The translations under genes and the position numbers were made by a program. The notes beneath the pieces are model-generated. The model was not told where the DNA came from and made no database searches. It saw only the letters and a list, made by a program, of their open reading frames with translations. A stretch of 12,298 bases of DNA, taken from assembly GCA_964570795.1 (NCBI GenBank), contig CAZMYZ010000019.1:1-12298 (forward strand). The letters are read 5' to 3'. Source of the stretch: Damh-18 sp964570795 (GTDB lineage Bacteria > Patescibacteriota > Minisyncoccia > Phycocordibacterales > UBA918). How positions within the stretch are numbered: the stretch's first letter is position 1; the number at the start of each line of letters is the position of its first letter. Positions 5,038 to 11,894 of the stretch are shown here, in pieces.

Positions 5038-6990
5038 ATGGAAAAGAATACAGCAATATATGAGGGGGTTATTATGATTCGTGGAAAAGGCATTGGGTAC
5101 GTCACCGTGCCTGGCCAGGACGAAGATGTCGTTATTCCTGCAGAAGCACTCTCATTCGCGCTTGACGGCGATATTGTCGAAATTGAACTAAAACCAAAGG
5201 TAACGGGCAAGCGACAAGAGGCTGTGGTCGTGCATGTGGTCACCCCAAAGCACACTGAGTTTATTGGAACGGTGCAGAAAAAAGTAGGCGTGTACCGACT
5301 CCTCCCTGACAACAAGCGTATTCATATTCGCCCAATACTTCCTGACGCCACCGACACGCACGAGGGTATGAAAGTCGTCGTCCACATCGACGCGTGGAAG
5401 AATCCCCTTACCGACCCCATTGGCACCATTGTGGAAGTACTCGGACGCGCAGGTGACCACGAGACCGAAATGCAAGCCATTATTCGTGGCGGCGGCTTTT
5501 CAGAAAACTTCCCCGAGCACGTGGCAAAAGCAGGCCAGGAACTCTACGCCCGCAAGGAGCAAATTTTTGCTGATGCGGTAGCAGCGACTCTTGGGCAAAA
5601 TCCAAAGCGTCGTGACATGCGCGACCGTACCACCTGTACCATCGACCCTGTCGATGCAAAAGACTTTGACGATGCTATTTCATTTTTTGTACTCGAGAAT
5701 GGAAACTACGAAATTGGTATTCATATCGCCGATGTCTCACACTACGTAACGGAGGAAGATATCATCGACATGGAAGCGCAAGAGCGTGGTACCTCTATCT
5801 ATCTCGTTGACCGTGTGATTCCGATGCTTCCTGAAGTGCTCAGTAATGACCTCTGTTCACTTCGACCCAACGAAGACAGACTCTCCTTCTCGGCAGTCTT
5901 TGAAATGGACGCGAGCGGAAACATTTTAAATGAGTGGTTTGGCCAGACCATCATCCACAGCAACAAGCGCTTCTCGTATGAAGAAGCACAGGAGGTTCTC
6001 GACAAGGGCGAAGGTACCATGCATACCGAATTGCGTATCCTCATGGACATAGGACGCATCCTACGGAAGCAACGCTTCCAGGATGGAGCCATTGCTTTTG
6101 ACCAGCCTGAGGTAAAATTTGAACTTGATGAGCGTGGCAAGCCTATACGTGTATACACCAAGGTGCGTACCGAGACTATGCTTATGATTGAGGACTACAT
6201 GCTTCTTGCCAACAAGAGAGTTGCGGAGTTTGTGTATGCACACACCAAGAAAAGCGGTCGTGATGCAGCGTTTGTCTACCGTGTGCATGATGTCCCTAAT
6301 CCCGAAAAAATCGAATCCCTTGGTATCTTCCTTCGCGCACTCGGACACGAATTCAATGCAAAAAAAGGTGTTATCCAAGCAAAGGACATTAACGCACTCC
6401 TCAAGTCTATCGAAGGCACTCCTGAGGAGAATCTCATCAAGACTGCGACTATTCGCTCAATGGCGAAAGCAGTCTATACCACAAAGAACATTGGGCACTT
6501 TGGCCTTGCCTTCAAATACTACACGCACTTCACCTCACCGATTCGTCGGTATCCTGACCTTATGTCCCACCGGCTCTTGCGCAAGCACCTCGACGGCTCG
6601 ATGATCCAAGGGCGCGAACTTGCGAAATATGAAAAACTCTCCATTCAGTCTTCAGAGCGCGAAATGACCGCAGTCTCCGCAGAGCGCGACTCTATCAAGT
6701 ATAAGCAGGTGGAATACATGCTTGATAAGGTAGGACAAGAGTTCGACGGCATTATCACGGGTGTGACCGACTGGGGTATGTATGTCGAAGACAAGGTCTC
6801 ACACTGTGAAGGTATGATTCGCCTCTCGAGTATCAAAGGCGACTTCTTCACCCACGAAGCGACAAAGTATCGCATCAAGGGCAATCGCACCGGAGTCACG
6901 TACACACTCGGTGGTGAAATTCGCATCAAACTCACCCGCGCCGACATGGAAGAACGCGTCCTCGACTACGAACTCGTCGTGCGGAAATAA
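5038..6990 (+). CDS. rnr: ribonuclease R (3'-5' exoribonuclease, RNB family)
   Basis: RNase R degrades structured RNA processively from the 3' end, releasing nucleoside monophosphates. Domains in order are an OB-fold cold-shock domain (IYEGVIMIRGKGIGYVTVPG, from residue ~8), a second cold-shock-like region, the RNB catalytic domain (about 190-520), and a C-terminal S1 domain (about 566-645, VGQEFDGIITGVTDWGMYVE). The active-site block IDPVDAKDFDDA has the four metal-binding aspartates D203, D209, D211 and D212, equivalent to E. coli D272/278/280/281, so it should be active. SPIRRYPDLMSHRLL is the conserved RNB end motif. At 650 residues it lacks the N-terminal helix-turn-helix and the Lys-rich tail of E. 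coli RNase R (813 residues). I chose the ATG at 5038 because the OB fold begins just after it and a -10 box lies 8 nt upstream. A start at 4987 would add 17 unfamiliar residues; one at 5074, with GAGGGGG before it, would cut the first strand. Confidence 0.95.
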   Translation: MEKNTAIYEGVIMIRGKGIGYVTVPGQDEDVVIPAEALSFALDGDIVEIELKPKVTGKRQEAVVVHVVTPKHTEFIGTVQKKVGVYRLLPDNKRIHIRPILPDATDTHEGMKVVVHIDAWKNPLTDPIGTIVEVLGRAGDHETEMQAIIRGGGFSENFPEHVAKAGQELYARKEQIFADAVAATLGQNPKRRDMRDRTTCTIDPVDAKDFDDAISFFVLENGNYEIGIHIADVSHYVTEEDIIDMEAQERGTSIYLVDRVIPMLPEVLSNDLCSLRPNEDRLSFSAVFEMDASGNILNEWFGQTIIHSNKRFSYEEAQEVLDKGEGTMHTELRILMDIGRILRKQRFQDGAIAFDQPEVKFELDERGKPIRVYTKVRTETMLMIEDYMLLANKRVAEFVYAHTKKSGRDAAFVYRVHDVPNPEKIESLGIFLRALGHEFNAKKGVIQAKDINALLKSIEGTPEENLIKTATIRSMAKAVYTTKNIGHFGLAFKYYTHFTSPIRRYPDLMSHRLLRKHLDGSMIQGRELAKYEKLSIQSSEREMTAVSAERDSIKYKQVEYMLDKVGQEFDGIITGVTDWGMYVEDKVSHCEGMIRLSSIKGDFFTHEATKYRIKGNRTGVTYTLGGEIRIKLTRADMEERVLDYELVVRK

Positions 6991-7030
6991 CAAAACCCCC
7001 GCGGCAAAGCCGCGGGGGTTTTGTTATTTC
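6984..7030 (+). terminator. rnr terminator
   Basis: A 22-bp perfect stem (GAAATAACAAAACCCCCGCG continuing to 7005, paired with 7009-7030) with loop AAA. It includes the rnr stop codon in its ascending arm and ends in a T-rich descending arm (GGGGGTTTTGTTATTT). This is a strong intrinsic terminator for the plus strand. Confidence 0.9.
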
Positions 7031-7050
7031 AAACACCTCAACAGAATACA

Positions 7051-7079
7051 TTGCTTTTTTATAATATTCGTGGTATAAT
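7051..7079 (+). promoter_or_regulatory. strong promoter of the 35-residue Cys-rich peptide gene
   Basis: TTGCTT (7051-7056), a 17-bp spacer and a perfect TATAAT (7074-7079), with a TGG extension (7071-7073), make this the best sigma-70-type promoter in the window. The start point would be near 7086, leaving a leader of about 24 nt with AAGGAGG (7098-7104) ideally placed. Confidence 0.85.
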
Positions 7080-7109
7080 ACAGAAAGTAAACAACTCAAG
7101 GAGGCTGTC

Positions 7110-7217
7110 ATGTCTATTCCCTGCATACTTGAATTAAACGGTGCATCAGCAGAGAGTATGGAGTTTTGCTGTGCAGTCTGCGGAATTCACGGTGGAGGGT
7201 TGTATACCATCCACTGA
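7110..7217 (+). CDS. 35-residue Cys-rich small protein
   Basis: The ATG at 7110 lies 5 nt after a full AAGGAGG SD. The peptide begins MSIPCILELNGASAESMEF and continues CCAVCGIHGGGLYTIH, with four Cys (C5, C20, C21, C24) and two His (H27, H35). The predicted layout is strand, helix, strand. C-x2-C with nearby His could bind a metal, but there are too few features to be sure. The last 15 residues align without gaps to the end of the next small gene product (7368-7595), sharing C, C, I, G, L and the terminal His, so it may be a half-length paralog. It is a monocistronic unit with the strongest promoter, SD and terminator in the window, implying high expression. It matches no family that I recognise; a peptide regulator, a precursor peptide or a metal-binding protein are all possible. 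Confidence 0.7.
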   Translation: MSIPCILELNGASAESMEFCCAVCGIHGGGLYTIH

Positions 7218-7225
7218 ATACACCG

Positions 7226-7266
7226 AAAGCCCCTTGGAAACACAAAGTGTTTCCAAGGGGCTTTTT
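7226..7266 (+). terminator. terminator of the 35-residue peptide gene
   Basis: An 18-bp perfect stem (AAAGCCCCTTGGAAACAC and complement) with loop AAA is followed by a T-run (CTTTTT). It lies 8 bp after the stop codon and is a textbook intrinsic terminator. Confidence 0.92.
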
Positions 7267-7296
7267 CACTTCCCTTCACTCGCTCGTCCCTATTTC

Positions 7297-7325
7297 TTGC
7301 ATACCTGAAGTAATTGCTACATAAT
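7297..7325 (+). promoter_or_regulatory. promoter of the second small gene
   Basis: TTGCAT (7297-7302), a 17-bp spacer and CATAAT (7320-7325). The predicted start near 7332 gives a leader with AGGAGAGGG (7345-7353) as SD. Confidence 0.65.
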
Positions 7326-7367
7326 CCAAAAGTCACTTCTATTTAGGAGAGGGCCAGGCAAGCGGTC

Positions 7368-7595
7368 ATTGTACATTTTGTTGGCGAGGAAAGTAAAATC
7401 GCACACAGTCGATTAAAAGAGTTTGTGAAGATTATTAGCGACGGACACACAGACATATATTTTGAGTTTTGGGGCTACCGTGATGGTGGCTACATAGCAA
7501 AATTTGAACTCACGAATACTCTTCCTGTGGGTGAGTTCAAAAAGGCATGCGAACTGTGCAGTATCGAGAACGGCACACTCAATTCAGTACACTAG
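7368..7595 (+). CDS. small beta-alpha-beta protein with no standard start codon
   Basis: From a TAG at 7344 the frame stays open to TAG at 7593-7595 and encodes a protein-like sequence of ~75 residues (IVHFVGEESKIAHSRLKEFV, then an aromatic double strand DIYFEFWGYRDGGYIAKFEL, then PVGEFKKACELC and a short end). The predicted order is beta-alpha-beta-beta-alpha-beta, a ferredoxin-like layout. No ATG, GTG or TTG occurs in frame before the first conserved strand. The likeliest start is ATT at 7368 (an ATT start is known for E. coli infC), 14 nt after AGGAGAGGG; GTC 7365 and GCG 7362 are nearby. It has its own promoter and terminator. It resembles both neighbours: its end matches the 35-residue peptide, and GYxA followed by a K/E-rich helix matches the 94-residue protein. 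Function is unknown. It may instead be a gene that recently lost its start codon. Confidence 0.55.
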   Translation: MVHFVGEESKIAHSRLKEFVKIISDGHTDIYFEFWGYRDGGYIAKFELTNTLPVGEFKKACELCSIENGTLNSVH

Positions 7596-7602
7596 TACCA
7601 AC

Positions 7603-7643
7603 ATACCCTGCGGAAACACTTTGTTTTCCGCAGGGTATTCTTT
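7603..7643 (+). terminator. terminator of the second small gene
   Basis: A 14-bp perfect stem (ATACCCTGCGGAAA, 7603-7616, with 7625-7638) and an 8-base loop, followed by TCTTT. It begins 7 bp after the stop codon. Confidence 0.85.
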
Positions 7644-7646
7644 ATG

Positions 7647-7676
7647 TTGTTATTGTATTTCAATGCGAGATATGCT
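7647..7676 (+). promoter_or_regulatory. possible promoter of the third small gene
   Basis: TTGTTA (7647-7652), an 18-bp spacer and TATGCT (7671-7676). It is weaker than the other two but at the expected distance, with GAGGAG (7701-7706) as SD 6 nt before the ATG at 7713. Confidence 0.45.
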
Positions 7677-7712
7677 GAAATACACGAATCGCATTTCAAA
7701 GAGGAGAGCGAG

Positions 7713-7997
7713 ATGGATAAAAAATATACACTTGTCATAGTGGGTGCACCGTTTGGCGTCAACGACTTTCTGTCGGCACTCACCAAGAGATTCCCGTATA
7801 CGGTTTGTGGGGATCCGAAGCAGGAAGTAGGGCGTTATGAGGCACAAGTTCTTTTTTCAGAGGGAGTAGACGACGAAAAATTAAAATCATTTCTTGAACT
7901 AGAACATCCGTACGTCGAAGTTGACGCACGTGGCGAAGCAGTTCTGCACAACATCAAGGCGAGTGCCTGCTGTTGTGATGAGTCAATCCCGATTTGA
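7713..7997 (+). CDS. 94-residue small protein with C-terminal Cys triplet
   Basis: The ATG at 7713 follows a good SD (GAGGAG, 6-nt spacing), so I prefer it to an in-frame upstream start at 7644, which lies inside the promoter region. The product starts MDKKYTLVIVGAPFGVNDFL. Predicted elements are strand (YTLVIVG), helix (VNDFLSALTKRF), strand (YTVCGD), strand (RYEAQVLFS), helix (DEKLKSFLELE) and strand (YVEVDAR), a ferredoxin-like order. A tail with three adjacent cysteines, ACCCDESIPI, follows. The GRYEAQ segment plus the next helix resembles GGYIAK plus helix in the preceding gene product, suggesting distant paralogy. It is the last of three consecutive small plus-strand transcription units and ends on a terminator shared with smc. 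No known family is recognised. Confidence 0.8.
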   Translation: MDKKYTLVIVGAPFGVNDFLSALTKRFPYTVCGDPKQEVGRYEAQVLFSEGVDDEKLKSFLELEHPYVEVDARGEAVLHNIKASACCCDESIPI

Positions 7998-8029
7998 AAG
8001 ACCCCCGAGCGCAAGCGCTCGGGGGTCTT
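7998..8029. terminator. bidirectional terminator between the small-gene array and smc
   Basis: A 15-bp GC-rich perfect stem (AAGACCCCCGAGCGC and complement) around AA. T residues end the descending arm on both strands (GGGGGTCTT and its mirror). It starts right after the stop of the 94-residue gene and lies 10 bp from the stop of the convergent smc gene, so it serves both. Confidence 0.9.
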
Positions 8030-8038
8030 ATGCTTTCT

Positions 8039-10324
8039 TTATTTTGCTACAGAGACTGCCTCATCAAACTTTACCGAGAGAAGCTTCGAGACTCCGTCCC
8101 CTGCCATAGTGACCCCGTAGAGTACGCCGGCACGCCCCATAGTCTCGCGATTGTGTGTAATAAGAATCAACTGCGATTTCTGTGCAAGAGCAGAAATCAT
8201 ATCGCCATAACGGCGGCTATTTGCTTCATCGAGTGCAGCATCGGTCTCATCAAGAATCACAAAGAGTGGTGGGTTCACCTGACTCATCGCAAAGATAAGT
8301 GCAATCGACGTAAGTGCGCGTTCACCACCCGAAAGCATATCCAAGCCACGCACGCGCTTGTTGGGGAGTTTTACATCTATCTCGATTCCCTCTTCGGCCT
8401 CTTCCATAGTTTCCTCTCCATCGCCTTCTTCGAGAGCATCTTCACTTTTTTGTGTCACCTTTGGCTTCACACGCATAAGGTCTGCACTGCCGCCACCAAA
8501 CATAAGGGTAAAGAATGTATTAAACTCAGCACTAATCTTTTCAATACCACTCACAAACTGTGTATTGAGGTCGTTCGTTAACTCGGTGATAAGCGCCTCA
8601 AGTTTTGTGACTGATTCCGTAAGATCATTCACTTCATGTACGAGAAACTCATCACGCTCCTTCACTTCCTTATACTCCTTGAGTACGTCCTCATTTGAGC
8701 CAGTCCCAAGTTCCTCAAGACGAATTTTCATGCGTTCGAGTTCATGTTTCCTATTGCGCTGCAGTGAGCGGTCTTCACCTACAAGCACGTCAGTAGGGAG
8801 CGGCTTCCCTTCTCCATCCATTACGACGTATTCAAAGTACATACTTGCCCCACGCCCAATGAGTGACACTGCCTCTTGCAACTCGTTTTTAAATTCCTGT
8901 CTATCACGCTCAAGGACAATAAGTTCGCGGTCGATGGCATCAATGGTTTTTTCTACCTCGCGCTGCTCGTTCATTACGGCAAAGACCTCACGCTCGGCTT
9001 CGCGACTTTCTGTCTGCTCTGACTCAATACTGCGCTTCAAACTCTCATATTCCTCAGCGAGTTTCTCTTCATCAACTTTGATATCCTCTGCTTTTTTCTC
9101 GGCATGGGTGCGCTCTTTTTCTATATCGTGCAGTTCATGTTCTAAATCACGTATCTCATCCTGCGTATCGACACCTTTAAACGTGTGCGTAAGGAGTTTC
9201 TTCAGTGCATGGAGAATGTCATCAAGCGCACGTGCGTAGCCTTCCACATCCGCTTCTGTTTTTGCGTATGCTGAAAGTTGTTCTGCTTGCGTCACCACCT
9301 TCTCCACCTCCTCGCGCGGAACTGGTTCCGATGACTGAGACTCCTGCTTCTTTTTCTTTTCAGAAATTTGTCGTTCTATAAAAAGAACCTGCCCTTCCAA
9401 CTGGCCAATAGTACGTGCTACTTCTTGCCTTGCATGGCGGGCATCACGAATACGCGTTTCAAGAGTTATGAGTGCATCACGAGTATCATCATGTTCACGA
9501 ACAGTGAGTTTTTCTTTGGCACGCGTAAGGAGTGTCGCGAGCTCCTCGCGGCGTTCCAGAGGAGCGCGACGTGCTTCGGTGAGCCTGTCATGATGAAACG
9601 CAATATACATATCCTCGCGTTTGAGATAGTCCGCATATACTATTTTCAATTCCTCCTGCAGCGCGACCGAGCGCTCAATCTTTTTAATCTGACGCTCGAG
9701 GAACTTGAGGTGTGGCGCTACCTCCCTACGAAGTGATTCTACTTGCAAAATATTTTCGCGCGTCTTCTTGAGTTTGCGCTCACTTTCTGCCTTTTTAAAT
9801 TGAAATACTTTGAGTCCGAGTGCGTCCTCTATCATCTCCCGACGCTCCTTGGCGCTTGCCGAGAGAATACGATCTGCCTCACCCTGTGAAATAATATGAT
9901 GTCCCGTGGGGCCAATATTTGCTGCTGCAAGGAGTTCCTGAATATCCTTGAGGCGGGTCTTCGAGCCGTTGATAGCGTATTCATTCGTACCATCGCGATT
10001 CACTACACGCTCCACAGTAATCTCATCAAAATCAAGTGGGAAAACGCGCGTACCATTCTTGAGAGGATTGAGAAGTGTGATAGTGACCGCTGCCCTATTG
10101 GCACGCGAGACACTCTCAGAGCCATTAAAAATCAAATCCTCACCCTTCTTGCCGCGCAGTGACTTTATAGACTGTTCACCAAGCACAAAGCGAAACGCTT
10201 CAGCAACATTTGACTTCCCCGAGCCGTTGGGGCCCACAATAGCCGTGATGGGCGTCGTGAACTCAAGTTCGCCCTTCCTGGCGAATGATTTGAATCCATG
10301 GATAGTGAGTTCTTTAAGGTACAT
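8039..10324 (-). CDS. smc: SMC-family chromosome segregation ATPase, unusually short
   Basis: SMC proteins are ABC-type ATPases that dimerise, entrap DNA and condense or segregate chromosomes. Both ATPase halves are clear: Walker A GPNGSGKSN (31-39), LGEQSIKSLRGKKGEDLIFN (48-67), the Q-loop region ISQGEADRIL (145-154), FGGGSADL (609-616), signature LSGGERALTSIAL (664-676) and Walker B with FVILDETDAALDEAN (688-702). Residues ~175-600 are mostly coiled coil. At 761 residues it is far below the usual ~1150-1200, and I find no canonical ~150-residue hinge; only two short non-coiled breaks appear, near 327-390 and 490-521. An acidic insert (about 627-646, rich in Glu) precedes the signature. The ATG at 10324 starts at the family's MYLKELTIHGFKSF and is 2 nt after the pilin stop, so translation is probably coupled. 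No scpA or scpB lies nearby. Confidence 0.93.
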   Translation of the reverse strand: MYLKELTIHGFKSFARKGELEFTTPITAIVGPNGSGKSNVAEAFRFVLGEQSIKSLRGKKGEDLIFNGSESVSRANRAAVTITLLNPLKNGTRVFPLDFDEITVERVVNRDGTNEYAINGSKTRLKDIQELLAAANIGPTGHHIISQGEADRILSASAKERREMIEDALGLKVFQFKKAESERKLKKTRENILQVESLRREVAPHLKFLERQIKKIERSVALQEELKIVYADYLKREDMYIAFHHDRLTEARRAPLERREELATLLTRAKEKLTVREHDDTRDALITLETRIRDARHARQEVARTIGQLEGQVLFIERQISEKKKKQESQSSEPVPREEVEKVVTQAEQLSAYAKTEADVEGYARALDDILHALKKLLTHTFKGVDTQDEIRDLEHELHDIEKERTHAEKKAEDIKVDEEKLAEEYESLKRSIESEQTESREAEREVFAVMNEQREVEKTIDAIDRELIVLERDRQEFKNELQEAVSLIGRGASMYFEYVVMDGEGKPLPTDVLVGEDRSLQRNRKHELERMKIRLEELGTGSNEDVLKEYKEVKERDEFLVHEVNDLTESVTKLEALITELTNDLNTQFVSGIEKISAEFNTFFTLMFGGGSADLMRVKPKVTQKSEDALEEGDGEETMEEAEEGIEIDVKLPNKRVRGLDMLSGGERALTSIALIFAMSQVNPPLFVILDETDAALDEANSRRYGDMISALAQKSQLILITHNRETMGRAGVLYGVTMAGDGVSKLLSVKFDEAVSVAK

Positions 10325-10326
10325 AG

Positions 10327-10818
10327 TTACTGAAGGACCATAATATATGTACTTGCGGTAGGTGTTATGCCTATACCAATATCTGATGCAGACGCAATAG
10401 ACCCACACACACTCACATAATTACCCGCATTTGTGCGCTCCATAGTGCGTGCAAAAATAACTGCCTTCAATGTACCGTTACAGTTGTAACTGCTGTCGTA
10501 ATAATATTGGGTAGTCCCAGAGTTAACAGGGTCCTTAATAGTACCCGCAAGATATGTTGCAATATCAGCATCCACTCCTGCAGGATCGCCAAGCAAGTCT
10601 CCTAATGCATAGTCGGGATTCCCGGAATTGAAATCTTTATAGAGACGAAACGCAACTGCGAGTTGCTGCATATCGCTCACACGCTGCGTGTCACGAGCTT
10701 TCTTTTTTGCCTCGGACATATTCATCATCACAATCGCACCAAGAATAGCGATGATGGAAACCGCAACAAGTGTTTCAACAAGCGTGAACCCTTTTTTGTG
10801 AGTATGAAAAAATCTCAT
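10327..10818 (-). CDS. type IV pilin-like protein (pseudopilin)
   Basis: A 163-residue protein with a class III signal: a short basic leader MRFFHTHKKG (residues 1-10), cleavage before F11, Glu at +5 (FTLVE), and a hydrophobic N-terminal helix LVAVSIIAILGAIVMMN that anchors the precursor and later packs into the pilus. The following charged helix (KKKARDTQRVSDMQQLAVAF) is typical of pseudopilins of type IV pili, type II secretion or competence systems. A globular domain carries two cysteines (in SYNCNG and SVCGS) that may form a disulfide. It would need a PilD-type peptidase, not in the window. The ATG is preceded by a -10 box 7 nt upstream and no SD. It is the first gene of a pilin-smc pair, and the pairing looks accidental in function. 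Confidence 0.9.
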   Translation of the reverse strand: MRFFHTHKKGFTLVETLVAVSIIAILGAIVMMNMSEAKKKARDTQRVSDMQQLAVAFRLYKDFNSGNPDYALGDLLGDPAGVDADIATYLAGTIKDPVNSGTTQYYYDSSYNCNGTLKAVIFARTMERTNAGNYVSVCGSIASASDIGIGITPTASTYIMVLQ

Positions 10819-10825
10819 GATACTT

Positions 10826-10834
10826 ATTCTATCA
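10826..10834 (-). promoter_or_regulatory. extended -10 promoter of the pilin-smc unit
   Basis: On the minus strand this reads TGATAGAAT and ends 7 nt before the pilin ATG, predicting a leaderless mRNA. The box overlaps a small inverted repeat ATGATA...TATCAT (10819-10837 region). The -35 is weak. Confidence 0.55.
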
Positions 10835-10888
10835 TGCGCACCAACATGAATATAGAAACCATGTATGAATATCTTGTGCAGTGCGTCT

Positions 10889-11097
10889 GAAAATTCATTG
10901 GGAATAGAATTTTCTTCCTTGGCCCTAATTTTGATTAGGAATACAAAATTATGGCAGGCTCCGAAATTATTGTCGCTTCGCTCTGTAATTTCGGGCCACT
11001 CAGAAAATATAGTCCTTACAGGACCTGTTCAGGTTGTATGTTTTTTCCTTACGTCAAAATATCGACAACCTCTTGCGAAGTGACACTGGGTCACTTC
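10889..11097. other. chain of hairpins in the rnc-pilin spacer
   Basis: Non-coding stretch of about 350 bp. I see GAAAATTC/GAATTTTC (10889-10914), CCTAAT/ATTAGG with loop TTTG (10924-10939), CCGAAATTA/TAATTTCGG (10961-10994) and GAAGTGAC/GTCACTTC with loop ACTGG (11077-11097). None has a clear U-tract, though the first could terminate weakly. The series lies just beyond the rnc stop and may be its 3' region or a small structured RNA. No ORF with an SD is visible. Confidence 0.45.
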
Positions 11098-11174
11098 TCA
11101 CGCTGGCGCTCTTTATTTTCTGGCCATCATGGGCTCACAGTGAAATACGGGTGGGGATGTTAATGAATTACGCA

Positions 11175-11888
11175 CTACGCCCACCCCTTTACACGACAGC
11201 CTTCTTCGGCGGCAGATTGCTCAGCCTCCTGCTTGGAGCGCCCCTTTCCTTCAGCAATTTTCTCTGCACCAAGGAAAACACCTACGGTGAAAACACGATC
11301 ATGATCGGGCCCCACCTGTCCAAGTGTTTCGTAGTTTGGAGTGATACTTGAGTGTTCTTGTGCCAATTCCTGGAAGCGACTCTTTGCATCCTGCCACAGA
11401 CGCTTTGCAACAATGGTTTCGGTTCTATCAAAAAGATTACGTCCCACAAATTCTTTCGCTGCATCATATCCCTGGTCGAGGTAGATTGCCCCAATAATAG
11501 ATTCGAAGGTATTTGCAAGAATGTACTGGCGAGCGCGCCCAGTGTCTTTTTCCTCACCCTTTGAGAGCAGGAGGTATTCGTTAATATTAAGTTTTGCAGA
11601 CACCTCAGCAAGCGAGTTGGTATTCACGAGTGCGGCGCGGATGGCAGTGAGTTCCCCCTCGGGCTTCTCGGGATATTTATGAAAAAGGAAGTCAGTGATA
11701 ATGAGTTCAAGAACGGCATCACCAAGGAATTCGTAGCGCTCATTATGCGCCTGTGTGGCTTCGCGATGCTCATTGAGGTAAGAACGGTGGGTGATTGCAG
11801 TAAGGAGATGCTTCCGCTCATCAAAAGTCACCCCAACAAGGGTTTCGAGTTTGGTGAGACTTGCATCGATATTTTGTGGGTCTGTCAT
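11175..11888 (-). CDS. rnc: ribonuclease III
   Basis: RNase III cuts double-stranded RNA, including rRNA precursors, as a homodimer with Mg2+. The 237-residue product has the catalytic domain (about 10-155) with the signature NERYEFLGDAVLEL (49-62), and a C-terminal dsRNA-binding domain (about 163-235, from SRFQELAQEH to KQEAEQSAAEEG). Active-site equivalents of E. coli E38, E41, D45 and E117 are E50, E53, D57 and E129. The D114 equivalent is Asn126 (ILANTFESIIGAIYLD), a noteworthy change. The ATG at 11888 gives MTDPQNIDASL and fits the family length. A longer in-frame start at 11954 adds a hydrophobic segment without support. An extended -10 ends 6 nt before this ATG and there is no SD, suggesting a leaderless mRNA. 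Confidence 0.95.
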   Translation of the reverse strand: MTDPQNIDASLTKLETLVGVTFDERKHLLTAITHRSYLNEHREATQAHNERYEFLGDAVLELIITDFLFHKYPEKPEGELTAIRAALVNTNSLAEVSAKLNINEYLLLSKGEEKDTGRARQYILANTFESIIGAIYLDQGYDAAKEFVGRNLFDRTETIVAKRLWQDAKSRFQELAQEHSSITPNYETLGQVGPDHDRVFTVGVFLGAEKIAEGKGRSKQEAEQSAAEEGCRVKGWA

Positions 11889-11894
11889 GGGGCT

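Noticed and set aside
8358..9239. A 293-codon plus-strand frame opposite smc
   Set aside because: Its Ser/Arg-rich translation is what antisense reading of Glu/Lys-rich coiled-coil codons produces; the minus strand carries the unmistakable SMC motifs.
11149..11186. GGGTGGG/CCCACCC pairing across the rnc stop as a terminator
   Set aside because: Seven-base stem with a 24-base loop and no T-tract; likely chance.
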